Notes: generated from the sequence alone by a model not told the origin. Positions 46,327-56,090 are shown, counted from the stretch's first letter. The stretch is 64,000 nt of DNA from CBDEVH01 sp965243565 (GCA_965243565.1 OZ251571.1:1364001-1428000); one strand, 5' to 3'. Translations and numbers: made by a program.

Positions 46327-47324
46327 TTATGTGTTTTTTTGCTTACTTGGCGTTTTAATAAAATAACCAATCGTTGCCATTGCCGTACAGGCAAGGCAGA
46401 CAATTGTGAAGATAAGCGCGCCCCCGATGGCACATTTTTATTCAGCGTTGAAGCTCCTGCTATTTGCGCATCGTCACCTATACTAAGATGACCGCTGATA
46501 CAACAAGCACCACCAATAACACATCTTTGACCTATCTTCGTACTACCCGCAATGGCAACACAGCCACAAATTATGCTGTTTTCTCCAATTGTTACATTAT
46601 GACCAACTTGCACTAAATTATCAATTTTTACGCCATTGGCAATGATTGTATTATCTAGTGTTCCACAATCAATAGCGGTATTGGCGCCAATATCAACATC
46701 ATCGCCAATAACAACAGTACCCAACTGCGGGATTTTTTCATGCCCAGTTTCCCCCCCAAGTACAAAACCAAAACCATCTGCGCCAATAACAGCACCCGCA
46801 TGAATGATATTATTTTTTCCAATTTGAACACTATCGTATAATACAACGCGAGGATAAATAACGGTATTGTCTTGAATGATTGCCTTTTTACCAATAACAA
46901 CATGATCATATATTTGGCAACCATCGCCAATAACCGCATTATCACCAATGACAACATAATCACCTATTGACACATTATTGCCAATGACAACGCCTTTGCC
47001 AATAATTGCCGTGTCGGCAATGCCTTTTGGTTTATTTTCAGCGGGCCTTAAAATAGCGGCTGCTCGGGCAAATACCAAGCGTTGGTTATCGACCACCCAT
47101 GCAGTATTTTTTACAAACCGTGCGTTGCGTTCACTAACCAATACGACATCCGCATTGCAATTTAGTAAAGCATCATTAGCCGATTTCCCTTCATAAAAAG
47201 CCAAATCGCCAGATCCTGCCTGCCCCAATGATGCAACATCACGTAGTACCGTTTGATTATTGCCAACAACTTCACCACCTAAAAACGCCAGCAGTTCTGA
47301 TAACGTTTTATTGGTCGAAGTCAT
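46323..47324 (-). CDS. lpxD: UDP-3-O-acylglucosamine N-acyltransferase LpxD
   Basis: Left-handed beta-helix acyltransferase of 333 residues, third step of lipid A synthesis. The N-terminal uridine-binding domain (about 1-100) precedes imperfect hexapeptide repeats such as IGDYVVIGDNAVIGDG. The catalytic histidine lies in DNLVQVGHNVTIGE. It is the last gene of the frr-lpxD cluster here; the usual following genes fabZ, lpxA and lpxB are missing, and the neighbour is a convergent aminotransferase. Confidence 0.95.
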   Translation of the reverse strand: MTSTNKTLSELLAFLGGEVVGNNQTVLRDVASLGQAGSGDLAFYEGKSANDALLNCNADVVLVSERNARFVKNTAWVVDNQRLVFARAAAILRPAENKPKGIADTAIIGKGVVIGNNVSIGDYVVIGDNAVIGDGCQIYDHVVIGKKAIIQDNTVIYPRVVLYDSVQIGKNNIIHAGAVIGADGFGFVLGGETGHEKIPQLGTVVIGDDVDIGANTAIDCGTLDNTIIANGVKIDNLVQVGHNVTIGENSIICGCVAIAGSTKIGQRCVIGGACCISGHLSIGDDAQIAGASTLNKNVPSGARLSSQLSALPVRQWQRLVILLKRQVSKKTHN

Positions 47325-47330
47325 AAAAAT

Positions 47331-47879
47331 TTATTGAATAATGGCTTCTTTATCAAATAATTTGATAACTTGGTCCGTCAAATTAACTTCTTTTTCTGAA
47401 TACAAAACGATATTGCGAGGAACGGGTTTATTGTTCACTGGGACTGTAAGGATACCGTTAACAACTAATTTTATATCGTTCTCTCGTGCAACTTTGGCAA
47501 TAACTCGGTTAATTTCTGGCTCAATCTTTTGTTGCATTACTTGAATCTCTTTTGCGACTACATTATTGAGTTCGGCGGACTTTTGCTGAAAAACCTGCTG
47601 TTGTTTAAGCAATACTTGCTGCTTTTCGGTTCTTTCTTCTTCAGTCATCAAGACGCTTTCTTTCTCAAATTGCTTGGCTTTTTCTTGTAAATCTTGAAAC
47701 AGTCCACGCACTTCTTCATCTTGTACTTTAAAATTTCCTGCCGTTGCATCACGCAACTCTTTAATGATTTTAGATTTTGCGTAGACCTGTTCGATAACAA
47801 CATAGCCAACACTGTCTGCATGACTAGTCAATACGCTGCCGGTAATAAAGAATGAAAGTAATAATAGTTTTTTAATCAT
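47331..47879 (-). CDS. skp: Periplasmic chaperone Skp (OmpH)
   Basis: Protein of 182 residues with a cleavable signal peptide (about 1-22, LLLLSFFITGSVLTSHA) and a long charged coiled coil (about 45-125) that forms the tentacles of the trimeric jellyfish-shaped chaperone. It escorts unfolded outer-membrane proteins to the BamA complex. It lies between bamA (20-base gap) and lpxD (6-base gap), the conserved gammaproteobacterial order. Sequence similarity is low, as usual for the family. Confidence 0.92.
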   Translation of the reverse strand: MIKKLLLLSFFITGSVLTSHADSVGYVVIEQVYAKSKIIKELRDATAGNFKVQDEEVRGLFQDLQEKAKQFEKESVLMTEEERTEKQQVLLKQQQVFQQKSAELNNVVAKEIQVMQQKIEPEINRVIAKVARENDIKLVVNGILTVPVNNKPVPRNIVLYSEKEVNLTDQVIKLFDKEAIIQ

Positions 47880-47899
47880 AGTAGTTCCTGTATATTTAT

Positions 47900-50188
47900 T
47901 TAAAAAGTGCTGATTGAAAATTGAAAGTTCTGTATCGAGTCATTTGGATGCTCGGTTGCTACCCATGCATAAGAAAAACGCAAAGGCCCAACCGGGGACA
48001 ACCATCTTGTTTCGATTCCGTAGGTTAAATGGACTCTTGCAAGATCCACATCTTGTCCGACCACCCCAGCATCCATAAATGGCACCAAATAAATCTGCTG
48101 GTTTTTAAAGTAATCAATTGCATATGATGTTTCTGCAGTTCCAAAGATACGAAGTTTTCCACCAATAGCGTCACCACTGGTATCATAGGCAAAACCAATT
48201 GAATCTGGCTCATACCCTCTTACGGTATTGATTCCCCCAACGGTATAACGCTCATAAAACGGAAAGATGTCTTCGTCTCCATCGTAAACATCGCCGTAAT
48301 TTAATCCTAATTTTAAATGCAAGACCGGATCAAAAGACAAACGTTTGAATTGATGATAAAAATCATGGGTGAATCCATATTTATAATAGCCTGTCCCGGT
48401 ACCCGGTATGGATAGTACTGTGCTGAAATTAAAACGATTGCCGTCTTTAGGTGCAGTTGCGGCATCTCGTGTATCGTAATCTAAACCACCTATCAAAAAG
48501 TAGTGCTCAGATGTATCGCCGTATTTTTGTAAGTATTGTCGATAAAAAGTATTTAAAAATTGTGGATCATTAATTTTAACTTTTTCGTAGGCAGCGTAAA
48601 CATTGTATTTTCCATCATCTGTAAAAGGAAAAGAAAAGCCATATTCTATTTTTTGCTTTGATGTTGAATAATCAGACACATCATCATCGGCCTCTCTGTC
48701 TTCAAAGTTAATTCCGATATGACGACTCACGCCATCATTAGTGTAATAATGTTCTTCTAATACCAATCCAAACTGTTTTAAATCGTCTTGGACTCTGATG
48801 TTTGATGAAAAGTTATTACCAGTGCCAAATATATTTTTAATATCAAAATTTAAATTGTAGCTAATGCCACCATCGGTTGAAAATCCTGCGCCAAGACCAA
48901 TTTCACCTGTATTTTTTTCGACTATTTCAACCAGTAAATCAATCTCTGAATCATTAACAGGGACTTGTAAAATTCTGACCGACTGAAAATAACCCAAGCG
49001 GTTAATTCTTTTACGAGAGGATTCCACGTCTTCTGCTGAATAGAGCTCTTTTTCAAACTGAACCATTTCTCGGCGTATGGTTTTATCTGCTGTAAACTCA
49101 TTGCCTACTATGTTGATTTCTCTCACATAAATCACCTGATCAGTTTCGATAACATACGAAATGGAAACCATGTTGTTCTCTTTGTCAACATTGCTTTGTA
49201 AATTAACATTGGTATTGGCATAGCCTAAATTTTTAAAATAATCAGTTAAGTCAGAAATAGTTTCTTGTGCTGAGGCTCCACTATAAATATCACCTACCGC
49301 TTGTTCACTCAATAAAGACAATTCCTCACGTGGAATATCTCGAATAGTATCAAACTCTATTTGACTAATCGTATAAGGTTTGCCTTCGCTAATATGAATC
49401 AGTATATCAATGTCTTTTTTATCTGGAGAAAACTCAACTAATTTTGATACTACTGCGAAACCAAGATACCCTTTTTCCAGATAAAATGTTCTTAACCGCC
49501 CCAAATCCGCTTCTAGGTTTCTATCGGAATATTTATAGTTATCGGTAAAGAAATTTAGTATGCCTTTGGGTTCGAGTTCGAGCTCACGTGATAAACGAAA
49601 GTCAGAAAATTCTTCATTGCCTTTAATAGACAATGATTGAATGGCCGATTCTTCGCCTTCTTCGATATTAAATAAAATATTGATGCGGTTTCTTTCTACG
49701 GGTGAAGTAATCGCTTCGATTTTGACTTGGTAAAAGTTTTTCTCAATATAAATGTCTTTAATGACGTTAATTGCTTCTTCAATAGTACTTTGATTAAATA
49801 CAGCGGCTTTTTTGACACCAATGGATTCCAAAAGCCCTTGTAATGTTTTCGCTTGAATTTCTTCGAAACCTTTTAATTCAACGTTAAAAATCGTTGGGCT
49901 TTCTTGTAATCGAATAACGAGCACATTGCCATCACGCAAAACCTCTACAGTTCGAAAGTAACCTGTTTTATAAAGGTTTTTAATAATAGAAATTGAATCT
50001 AAAACGGTTATTTCGCTACCAATTGTAACGGGTAGGCGAGAGGTAACAACCCCAGATGAAAACCGCTGTAAACCCTCTAGACGAATGTCCTCAATGATAA
50101 AATTTTCGGTTATTCCATCTGCCCTAACGCTGTGTAAACCAAAGCAAAGTGTTAAAAAAAACAGTACTAGTAATTTTTTAGTCCACAT
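47900..50188 (-). CDS. bamA: Outer-membrane protein assembly factor BamA
   Basis: Central subunit of the outer-membrane protein insertion machine, 762 residues. It has a signal peptide (about 1-23), five POTRA domains (about 24-420; the first begins IEDIRLEGLQRFSSG) and a 16-stranded beta-barrel. The barrel contains the conserved loop 6 motif VRGYEPDSIG (canonical VRGF) and ends in an aromatic C-terminal residue (FSISTF). Its neighbours skp and lpxD are its usual partners in envelope assembly. Confidence 0.96.
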   Translation of the reverse strand: MWTKKLLVLFFLTLCFGLHSVRADGITENFIIEDIRLEGLQRFSSGVVTSRLPVTIGSEITVLDSISIIKNLYKTGYFRTVEVLRDGNVLVIRLQESPTIFNVELKGFEEIQAKTLQGLLESIGVKKAAVFNQSTIEEAINVIKDIYIEKNFYQVKIEAITSPVERNRINILFNIEEGEESAIQSLSIKGNEEFSDFRLSRELELEPKGILNFFTDNYKYSDRNLEADLGRLRTFYLEKGYLGFAVVSKLVEFSPDKKDIDILIHISEGKPYTISQIEFDTIRDIPREELSLLSEQAVGDIYSGASAQETISDLTDYFKNLGYANTNVNLQSNVDKENNMVSISYVIETDQVIYVREINIVGNEFTADKTIRREMVQFEKELYSAEDVESSRKRINRLGYFQSVRILQVPVNDSEIDLLVEIVEKNTGEIGLGAGFSTDGGISYNLNFDIKNIFGTGNNFSSNIRVQDDLKQFGLVLEEHYYTNDGVSRHIGINFEDREADDDVSDYSTSKQKIEYGFSFPFTDDGKYNVYAAYEKVKINDPQFLNTFYRQYLQKYGDTSEHYFLIGGLDYDTRDAATAPKDGNRFNFSTVLSIPGTGTGYYKYGFTHDFYHQFKRLSFDPVLHLKLGLNYGDVYDGDEDIFPFYERYTVGGINTVRGYEPDSIGFAYDTSGDAIGGKLRIFGTAETSYAIDYFKNQQIYLVPFMDAGVVGQDVDLARVHLTYGIETRWLSPVGPLRFSYAWVATEHPNDSIQNFQFSISTF

Positions 50189-50195
50189 ATAAAAT

Positions 50196-51530
50196 TTATA
50201 ATAAACGAGCGATATCGGTGACTATTAAATAAACGAATAAAGCCAACATTAACGTGACACCAATTGCATTCCATATCATCATCCAACGTTCAGAAAACCG
50301 ATGTCCATAACAATATTCTAGCATATTTAATACTATCTGCCCACCATCTAAAACAGGGAAAGGCAGCATATTAATGACCGCCAAACTAATCGATATAAAA
50401 GCAATAAAACGTAGCCATGAATAGAACCCTTGACTCGCTGCTTCTTTTGAATGCGTCGCCACACCGATTGGTCCACTAATGTGTTTGGATGAAGCTTTTC
50501 CTTGAAATAATTTAACAATGAATTGAACAGTTCTATTGACATCATCCCAAGCACGGCCAATACCTTCTTGTACCAATTCAAGAGGTGAAAAATGCACAGT
50601 GGTTAGTAATGATGATAATTTACCCCTATCAATTATTGGTGTAATACCCAAGCGTCCAATTTGTTTGCCGCCTTTGATCTCGGCACTATCGAGTAATGCC
50701 GTTGTGGTTATCGGGGTGCCATCTCGCCATACAACAAGCGTTATTAATCGATTGGGATTTTGTTGTATTTCTGCCAATGCGTCCTGCCATGTATCGATGA
50801 TTCGCTTATTAATTAATACCAATTCATCCTGCGATTTAATATCGGCTTTATCAGCAGGGCTGTCTTTTTGTACATAACTAACCTGAGGTAAAATAAAATC
50901 ATTACGAGGTGCAATACCAATAATGTCATCAACACCTTCGACTAAATCATCAAAATCAATCTGCTTGTCAATCACATACCGCTCTTGATTGGCTGTTTCT
51001 ATCTCAAAAGGCTGACCTGCAAGGGATGCATCCAACAACTCTAACTTGACATGACGCCAAATCAATACTTCATTGTCGTTAATTTTGTTGATGGTTTGAT
51101 TGGGTTTGAGACCAGCTTGTTCGGCAATGGAATGACTGCGGACACTGCCTATTTCTGCATTGATTCCAACTTCACCTTGTAACAACACAACCATAATAAC
51201 CACCGCCGACAACACCAAATTAGCAAATGGACCTGCTGCATAGATAAAAATGCGCTGCCAATGCGGTTTGGCATCAATACAATCATTACTATCCAAATGA
51301 TTGTCTTTGGCAAATGCTGTATCCATTAGATGAACGAATCCACCCAATGGAATAGGCGCAACCGACCACAAAGTTTGCCGTTTATCGCGATACGATAATA
51401 AAGCTGGTCCAAATCCAATGCTAAAACGCAGTACTCGAACCTTGCATAAACGAGCCGCAATATAATGCCCATACTCATGTACCGAAACAACAATGACGAG
51501 AACAGATAAAAAAGACAGTAGGGCTAACAT
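50196..51530 (-). CDS. rseP: Site-2 zinc protease RseP
   Basis: Intramembrane metalloprotease of 444 residues. The zinc motif HEYGH is at 18-22 inside the first transmembrane helix. Two periplasmic PDZ domains lie at about 115-290, and the third ligand region reads FPVLDGGQIV near 390. Hydrophobic segments flank both ends. It cleaves anti-sigma factors and leftover signal peptides. Position between dxr and bamA is canonical. Confidence 0.95.
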   Translation of the reverse strand: MLALLSFLSVLVIVVSVHEYGHYIAARLCKVRVLRFSIGFGPALLSYRDKRQTLWSVAPIPLGGFVHLMDTAFAKDNHLDSNDCIDAKPHWQRIFIYAAGPFANLVLSAVVIMVVLLQGEVGINAEIGSVRSHSIAEQAGLKPNQTINKINDNEVLIWRHVKLELLDASLAGQPFEIETANQERYVIDKQIDFDDLVEGVDDIIGIAPRNDFILPQVSYVQKDSPADKADIKSQDELVLINKRIIDTWQDALAEIQQNPNRLITLVVWRDGTPITTTALLDSAEIKGGKQIGRLGITPIIDRGKLSSLLTTVHFSPLELVQEGIGRAWDDVNRTVQFIVKLFQGKASSKHISGPIGVATHSKEAASQGFYSWLRFIAFISISLAVINMLPFPVLDGGQIVLNMLEYCYGHRFSERWMMIWNAIGVTLMLALFVYLIVTDIARLL

Positions 51531-51541
51531 ACTGTTGTATA

Positions 51542-52681
51542 TTAGTAAGTCAGCGCTTGTTTACGAGCGATTCCATCAATATACCAAATTGCATCAATAT
51601 CCAATGCCTCATGATTTGGCATCGTATCCAATGCTCTAGCATTAATACAGGCGATGTCGGTAAATTTTATATCGCCCTGCAAAAACCGTGCTACTGCTAC
51701 TTCGTTGGCTGCCGACAAAGCCGCTGGTGCTCCATTGCCCATTTCGAGAGCTTGATACGCCAAAGACAAACAGGGATAACGTGCTTCATCAGGTTCAAAA
51801 AAAGTGAGTTGCGATAATGCCGACCACTTTAGGCTAGGTTGTACTTGTGGCAATCTATCGGGCCATGCCAACATCCGCGCAATCGGTAGCCGCATATTCG
51901 GCTGCGAAAAATTGGCGTGGATAAATCCGTCATCGTATTCGAGCAGTGCATGACAAATACTTTGCGGGTGCATAACAATGCCAATAGAATCACCCGTTCG
52001 ATTAAATAATACCGATGCTTCGATGGTTTCTAATACTTTATTCATCATCGTCGCTGAATCAACCGTCACTTTTTTACCCATCGACCAATTTGGGTGCTGC
52101 AACGTTTTTTCTGGTGTTACCGTCACTAACTCACTAATCGGAACGTCGCGAACCGCACCACCACTGGCAGTTAGCCATAATTTTTTAATATTATGTTGAT
52201 TGTCCACCAGTAAATCAAATAAAGCACAATGTTCGCTATCAATAGGCAGCACTTCACCTCCACCTTCTTTGGCGGCATAATGCAACAAATCACCTAAAAA
52301 TATGACTGCCTCTTTATTTGCCAACAGCAATCGCTTACCAGCAAAAGCGGCAGCCAATGCAGGCTCAACTCCATGAACACCCGAAATAGCGACAATAACA
52401 GTATCATGCGTAGATGATTTAACGGCATTAATAATAGATTCTTTGCCGCTTGATAGTGCTATATCTTGCCCCTCAAGGCAATCTTTTAATACTGGTAGTT
52501 TTTGTGGATTGGCAATAACCGCAACAGCGGGTTTAAACTCCAAACACAATGCCACCAACTGTTCAACATTATCACCTGCCACCAATGTATCAACACGGTA
52601 TTTATCAGGATGCTCACGCACAACAGACAAGGTGGATTGACCGACGCTCCCAGTTGCCCCTAACACACATAAATGTCGCAC
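51542..52681 (-). CDS. dxr: 1-deoxy-D-xylulose 5-phosphate reductoisomerase
   Basis: NADPH- and metal-dependent enzyme of 379 residues making MEP in non-mevalonate isoprenoid synthesis. CVLGATGSVGQSTL binds NADPH, LLANKEAVIF, PIDSEHCALF and the ASGGAVRD loop form the active site, and LEYDDGFIHANFSQPNMRLPI follows. I place the start at GTG 52681, which shares a base with the cdsA stop (TAGTG) and gives the normal N-terminus; GTG 52693 is possible. IspE of the same pathway is encoded at the window end. Confidence 0.94.
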   Translation of the reverse strand: MRHLCVLGATGSVGQSTLSVVREHPDKYRVDTLVAGDNVEQLVALCLEFKPAVAVIANPQKLPVLKDCLEGQDIALSSGKESIINAVKSSTHDTVIVAISGVHGVEPALAAAFAGKRLLLANKEAVIFLGDLLHYAAKEGGGEVLPIDSEHCALFDLLVDNQHNIKKLWLTASGGAVRDVPISELVTVTPEKTLQHPNWSMGKKVTVDSATMMNKVLETIEASVLFNRTGDSIGIVMHPQSICHALLEYDDGFIHANFSQPNMRLPIARMLAWPDRLPQVQPSLKWSALSQLTFFEPDEARYPCLSLAYQALEMGNGAPAALSAANEVAVARFLQGDIKFTDIACINARALDTMPNHEALDIDAIWYIDGIARKQALTY

Positions 52682-53481
52682 TAAATCGTCCACACATTAA
52701 GTAGAAAGATAAATGGCAATACCGGCAACATAGCATCAAAACGATCCAATACCCCACCATGATCACCCAGTAAAACACCGCTGTCTTTAACGCCAGAATA
52801 ACGTTTAAATTGTGATTCTGATAAATCACCCAATACAGCCAATACCGACATCGAAAAGATAATGGCAAGCACCACCACCAATGGTTGATTGTCAAAATCG
52901 ATATACCAATAAAGAATCATGCCCAGCAGCATCACAAAGCCAATACCACCCAACGAGCCTTCCACTGTTTTTTTAGGGCTAATGGTGACAGCCAATGGCG
53001 TTTGTCCTATGCTTCTGCCGACAAAATAAGCAATACTATCGTTTAAACAGACAATGGCGATAGCCATTGTCAACAAAAATAAATTACTGGCAAATAAAAA
53101 TGAACTTGCCATCCATGCAGTAAACAAAAACAGCATTCCCACAGACATCATCACCACTGGTGGCAAATGCCATTTGCGTAGCAACCACCACGGCACCACA
53201 AATACCCATAACAACACAATTAATGCCGCCAAGCGTTGCTGAAAATAGTCTTCTTCTAGCAGTAATAAAGTGCTAATGCATGACAATATAACAAATAAAA
53301 CACTATAAACAAAACTATCACGCCGGCTTAACTTGCATAATTTCCCCCATTCATAAGAAGCAATCGTCACTAATACCAACGTTAGAAGCATCCATACGCG
53401 ATGTAAATCATAAATAAAGATAGTCGTCAATACAGTGATTAACAAAAGTGCAATAAACCATCGACTTTTAAGCATTGCCAT
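52681..53481 (-). CDS. cdsA: Phosphatidate cytidylyltransferase CdsA
   Basis: Polytopic inner-membrane protein of 266 residues producing CDP-diacylglycerol for phospholipid synthesis. About seven hydrophobic segments and the C-terminal signature region (ESQFKRYSGVKDSG, then HGGVLDRFD at 241-249) identify it. The signature usually reads PGHGG before the DR-x-D; here it reads GDHGG, so the proline and first glycine are replaced. It lies 2 bases after uppS and overlaps dxr by one base. Confidence 0.92.
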   Translation of the reverse strand: MAMLKSRWFIALLLITVLTTIFIYDLHRVWMLLTLVLVTIASYEWGKLCKLSRRDSFVYSVLFVILSCISTLLLLEEDYFQQRLAALIVLLWVFVVPWWLLRKWHLPPVVMMSVGMLFLFTAWMASSFLFASNLFLLTMAIAIVCLNDSIAYFVGRSIGQTPLAVTISPKKTVEGSLGGIGFVMLLGMILYWYIDFDNQPLVVVLAIIFSMSVLAVLGDLSESQFKRYSGVKDSGVLLGDHGGVLDRFDAMLPVLPFIFLLNVWTI

Positions 53482-53483
53482 CG

Positions 53484-54200
53484 TTATGCATTCTCCACAA
53501 CAGCACCAAATCGTCGTTCTCTTGTTGAAAAATCAGCAAGTGCGGCGTGTATATCCGCTTCAGTGAAATCTGGCCATAACACCGATGTAAAATATAGCTC
53601 AGTATAAGCCAATTGCCACAACATAAAATTACTGACCCGTCGCTCACCACCAGTACGTATTAATAAATCAGGCGGGGGCATATCGGCAGTCGCCAAATGC
53701 CGTGCGAAATTTTCTTCTGTAAATTCCTGATTTTGTGCTGCCATAGTCTTCGCCGCCTGAACAATATCCCAACGACCACTATAACTCACCGCCAATATAA
53801 CGGTTAAACGGCAATCCACTCGGTTGGTTACTTTTTCAATATGAGCAATGCCCTTTTGTAACAGTAATGGAAAGCGAGATGTATCACCAATAAACCGCAA
53901 GCGAATCCGATTATCTATAAATTCTTGTTCTTCATTGCGAATGACATCCGAAAACAGTGATAGCAAGGTTTTAACCTCTTGCTGCGGTCGTGCCCAATTT
54001 TCATTGCTAAATGTAAATAAGGTGAGGTAGTCGGCAGTGGTTTGTTCTGCCACCAACCGAATAAACCGCCTTGCTACCCCTAAACCGTGTTTATGACCTT
54101 TGTGTCGAGGCAAACCTTGCTGCTTTGCCCATCGTCCATTGCCGTCCATAATGACCGCAATATGAGATAAATTACTGCTAGGTACAGATGCAAGTGTCAC
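53484..54200 (-). CDS. uppS: Undecaprenyl diphosphate synthase UppS
   Basis: Cis-prenyltransferase of 238 residues that makes the C55 lipid carrier for MraY and other glycan polymerisation. The signature VIMDGNGRWAKQQGLPRHKGH includes the catalytic Asp19; SNENWARPQQEV and the C-terminal LLIRTGGERRVSNFMLWQLAYTELYF are diagnostic. The start codon is GTG at 54200. It is 12 bases downstream of frr. Confidence 0.96.
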   Translation of the reverse strand: MTLASVPSSNLSHIAVIMDGNGRWAKQQGLPRHKGHKHGLGVARRFIRLVAEQTTADYLTLFTFSNENWARPQQEVKTLLSLFSDVIRNEEQEFIDNRIRLRFIGDTSRFPLLLQKGIAHIEKVTNRVDCRLTVILAVSYSGRWDIVQAAKTMAAQNQEFTEENFARHLATADMPPPDLLIRTGGERRVSNFMLWQLAYTELYFTSVLWPDFTEADIHAALADFSTRERRFGAVVENA

Positions 54201-54212
54201 GCATTTAACTGT

Positions 54213-54764
54213 CTAAACCGTCATCAAGTCTTTTTGCTTATCGGTAGCAATCGACTCCATTTTGGTATTGACATCATCCATTAACTTTTGTAAGTTTTTT
54301 TCTAAACGTTTGGATTCATCTTCGCTCATTGACTTATCTTTAACGGCGGATTTTAGATAATCCAATTCATCATGACGGGCTTTTCTAGCGGCAATTTTTG
54401 CCTTTTCGACCTCTTTGCCAACCAGTTTGACCAAATCACGGCGCCGCTCTTCCGAAAGAATTGGCATAGGTACGCGGATATTTTGTCCACTGCCCATCGG
54501 ATTAACCCCCACGTCAGAATCACGAATAGCCTTTTCGACTGCACTAGCATTTTGTTTATCCCAAACTATCACCGTTAAGGTTTTGGCATCCATAATACTC
54601 ACTGTCGCTACTTGTGGTAGTGGCATCTCTGATCCATAGCAGTTTACCATGATGCTATCGAGCAAACCAGGATGTGCACGATTAGAACGTAATTTACTTA
54701 GATTATCTACTAAAGCAGCCACTGTTTTGTCTAATCGATTAGTGATTGATTCGTTATTATCCAT
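54213..54764 (-). CDS. frr: Ribosome recycling factor
   Basis: Protein of 183 residues that, with EF-G, splits post-termination ribosomes. NLSKLRSNRAHPGLLD, LPQVATVSIMDAKTL, and PMPILSEERRRDLVKLVGKEVEKAKIAARKAR cover the tRNA-mimicking three-helix bundle and hinge. It opens the frr-uppS-cdsA-dxr-rseP-bamA-skp-lpxD run. Upstream, pyrH and tsf, its usual partners, are absent and a tRNA-Arg gene stands in their place. Confidence 0.96.
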   Translation of the reverse strand: MDNNESITNRLDKTVAALVDNLSKLRSNRAHPGLLDSIMVNCYGSEMPLPQVATVSIMDAKTLTVIVWDKQNASAVEKAIRDSDVGVNPMGSGQNIRVPMPILSEERRRDLVKLVGKEVEKAKIAARKARHDELDYLKSAVKDKSMSEDESKRLEKNLQKLMDDVNTKMESIATDKQKDLMTV

Positions 54765-54792
54765 TTCTCATTATCCTTAGTCGATTATCACT

Positions 54793-54869
54793 TGGTGCGC
54801 CCGGCAAGATTCGAACTCACGGCCTCCAGGTTCGTAGCCTGGCGCTCTATCCAACTGAGCTACGGGCGC
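54793..54869 (-). tRNA. tRNA-Arg (anticodon ACG)
   Basis: Cloverleaf of 77 bases on the minus strand: acceptor GCGCCCG/CGGGCGC, anticodon stem CCAGG/CCTGG with loop CTACGAA, T loop TTCGAAT, discriminator A and an encoded CCA. The ACG anticodon would be edited to inosine by TadA to read CGU, CGC and CGA. Confidence 0.97.
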
Positions 54870-54927
54870 ACAGTTTTCACTTGCAATTCTATATGATTGT
54901 TAACCTTATTTGTAATATTTTAGAAGT

Positions 54928-55461
54928 TTAATCTGAAGTATCCGTATTGAAGGACAAAAAAGTAACAATATCAGACACCATTGCAATAACCGTTGTTGTT
55001 TGTTCTATCTGAAATTGGCTACAAGCCTGATACTTATCTTTTCTTGCCAACAACAACGCCTGTAATTTATTTTTTAGATCTTGACCATCACCCAATAAAG
55101 GTCTGTTGCTTGCTTCTTTTGCCAAACGTGCTACCAAAACATCAATTGGAGCTTGTAAATAGATAACACAGTTTTTTTTCAACAACGTTTGGTTGTTGAC
55201 GCTTGTAACAATACCACCACCAGTGGCGATAATCATTGGTATTTCTTTTTGTAAAACATCTGCTAAACACTGTGATTCTAACTGTCTAAACGCAGCTTCG
55301 CCTTTGGTTTTAAAAATATCAGTAATGGTTTGTTGCGCTTGTGTCTCGACACTGACATCAATATCGCAAAAATCCCACTGCAATCGCTCTGCCAATTGTT
55401 TGCCAATGGTACTCTTCCCACTCCCCATCATTCCAATTAAAACAACATGACAAGGATTCAT
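54928..55461 (-). CDS. aroK: Shikimate kinase
   Basis: Kinase of 177 residues phosphorylating shikimate in aromatic amino acid synthesis. Walker A is LIGMMGSGKSTIGKQLA near the N-terminus. The substrate-binding DIDVSVE, the EAAFRQLESQCL segment, ATGGGIV, and the lid arginine region RPLL are present. The frame is open to 55485, but the ATG at 55461 overlaps the pdxH stop (ATGA) and gives a normal N-terminus. It is cotranscribed with pdxH. Confidence 0.92.
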   Translation of the reverse strand: MNPCHVVLIGMMGSGKSTIGKQLAERLQWDFCDIDVSVETQAQQTITDIFKTKGEAAFRQLESQCLADVLQKEIPMIIATGGGIVTSVNNQTLLKKNCVIYLQAPIDVLVARLAKEASNRPLLGDGQDLKNKLQALLLARKDKYQACSQFQIEQTTTVIAMVSDIVTFLSFNTDTSD

Positions 55462-56084
55462 GGTTGTAAAAATTGCCCTTTCCACTGCTGCTGATTATGC
55501 AGTGTAAAGGCAATACGATGATGTAAACGAAACGCCCCTTCTTGCCAAAATTCAATATAATTGGGCATTAAACAATAGCCCCGCCAATAAGGCGGCAATG
55601 GCATTGTCGAATCATTTTCTTCACATTCCGTTTTTTTATCAATTACCGCATTTTTTAAACTCGTGATTGATGCAATCGGGCGAGATTGTTGACTCACGCA
55701 AGCATTTAACTGACTCTCGAAAGGGCGGGAATGAAAGTACTGCGCACTTTCTTCTTTGCCTATTGGATGTACATGTCCTTGTATTAACACTTGTCGTCCG
55801 AGCAATTTCCAGTAAAACAGCAATGCCGCTTGAGCGTTATCTTGCAAGGCACACCCTTTACGACTCTCACTATTCGTGTAAAAAACAAATCCAGCAGACG
55901 ACCATGATTTCAGCAATACAGTTCTTGCTTGTGGTGTGCCTTTGCTCGTAACAGTTGCCAATGTCATTGCATTGGGGTTAATTGATTCTTTTGTCTTTGC
56001 CAAAGCAAACCATTCATCAAAAATATCAAATGGATTTTGCTTTTGTAAATTTTCAAAAACCGTTGTATTCGCCGTATCTATCAT
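55458..56084 (-). CDS. pdxH: Pyridoxamine/pyridoxine 5'-phosphate oxidase PdxH
   Basis: FMN-dependent oxidase of 208 residues producing pyridoxal 5'-phosphate. NPNAMTLATVTSKGTPQARTVLLK, GFVFYTNSESRKG and the C-terminal RLHHRIAFTL, which binds FMN and substrate, are typical, as is PPYWRGYCLMPNYIEFWQ. It works with PdxJ encoded at 37.9 kb. A consensus-like promoter ends only 6 bases before the ATG, so the mRNA may have no leader; no ribosome binding site is visible. Confidence 0.95.
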   Translation of the reverse strand: MIDTANTTVFENLQKQNPFDIFDEWFALAKTKESINPNAMTLATVTSKGTPQARTVLLKSWSSAGFVFYTNSESRKGCALQDNAQAALLFYWKLLGRQVLIQGHVHPIGKEESAQYFHSRPFESQLNACVSQQSRPIASITSLKNAVIDKKTECEENDSTMPLPPYWRGYCLMPNYIEFWQEGAFRLHHRIAFTLHNQQQWKGQFLQP

Positions 56085-56090
56085 AATATG

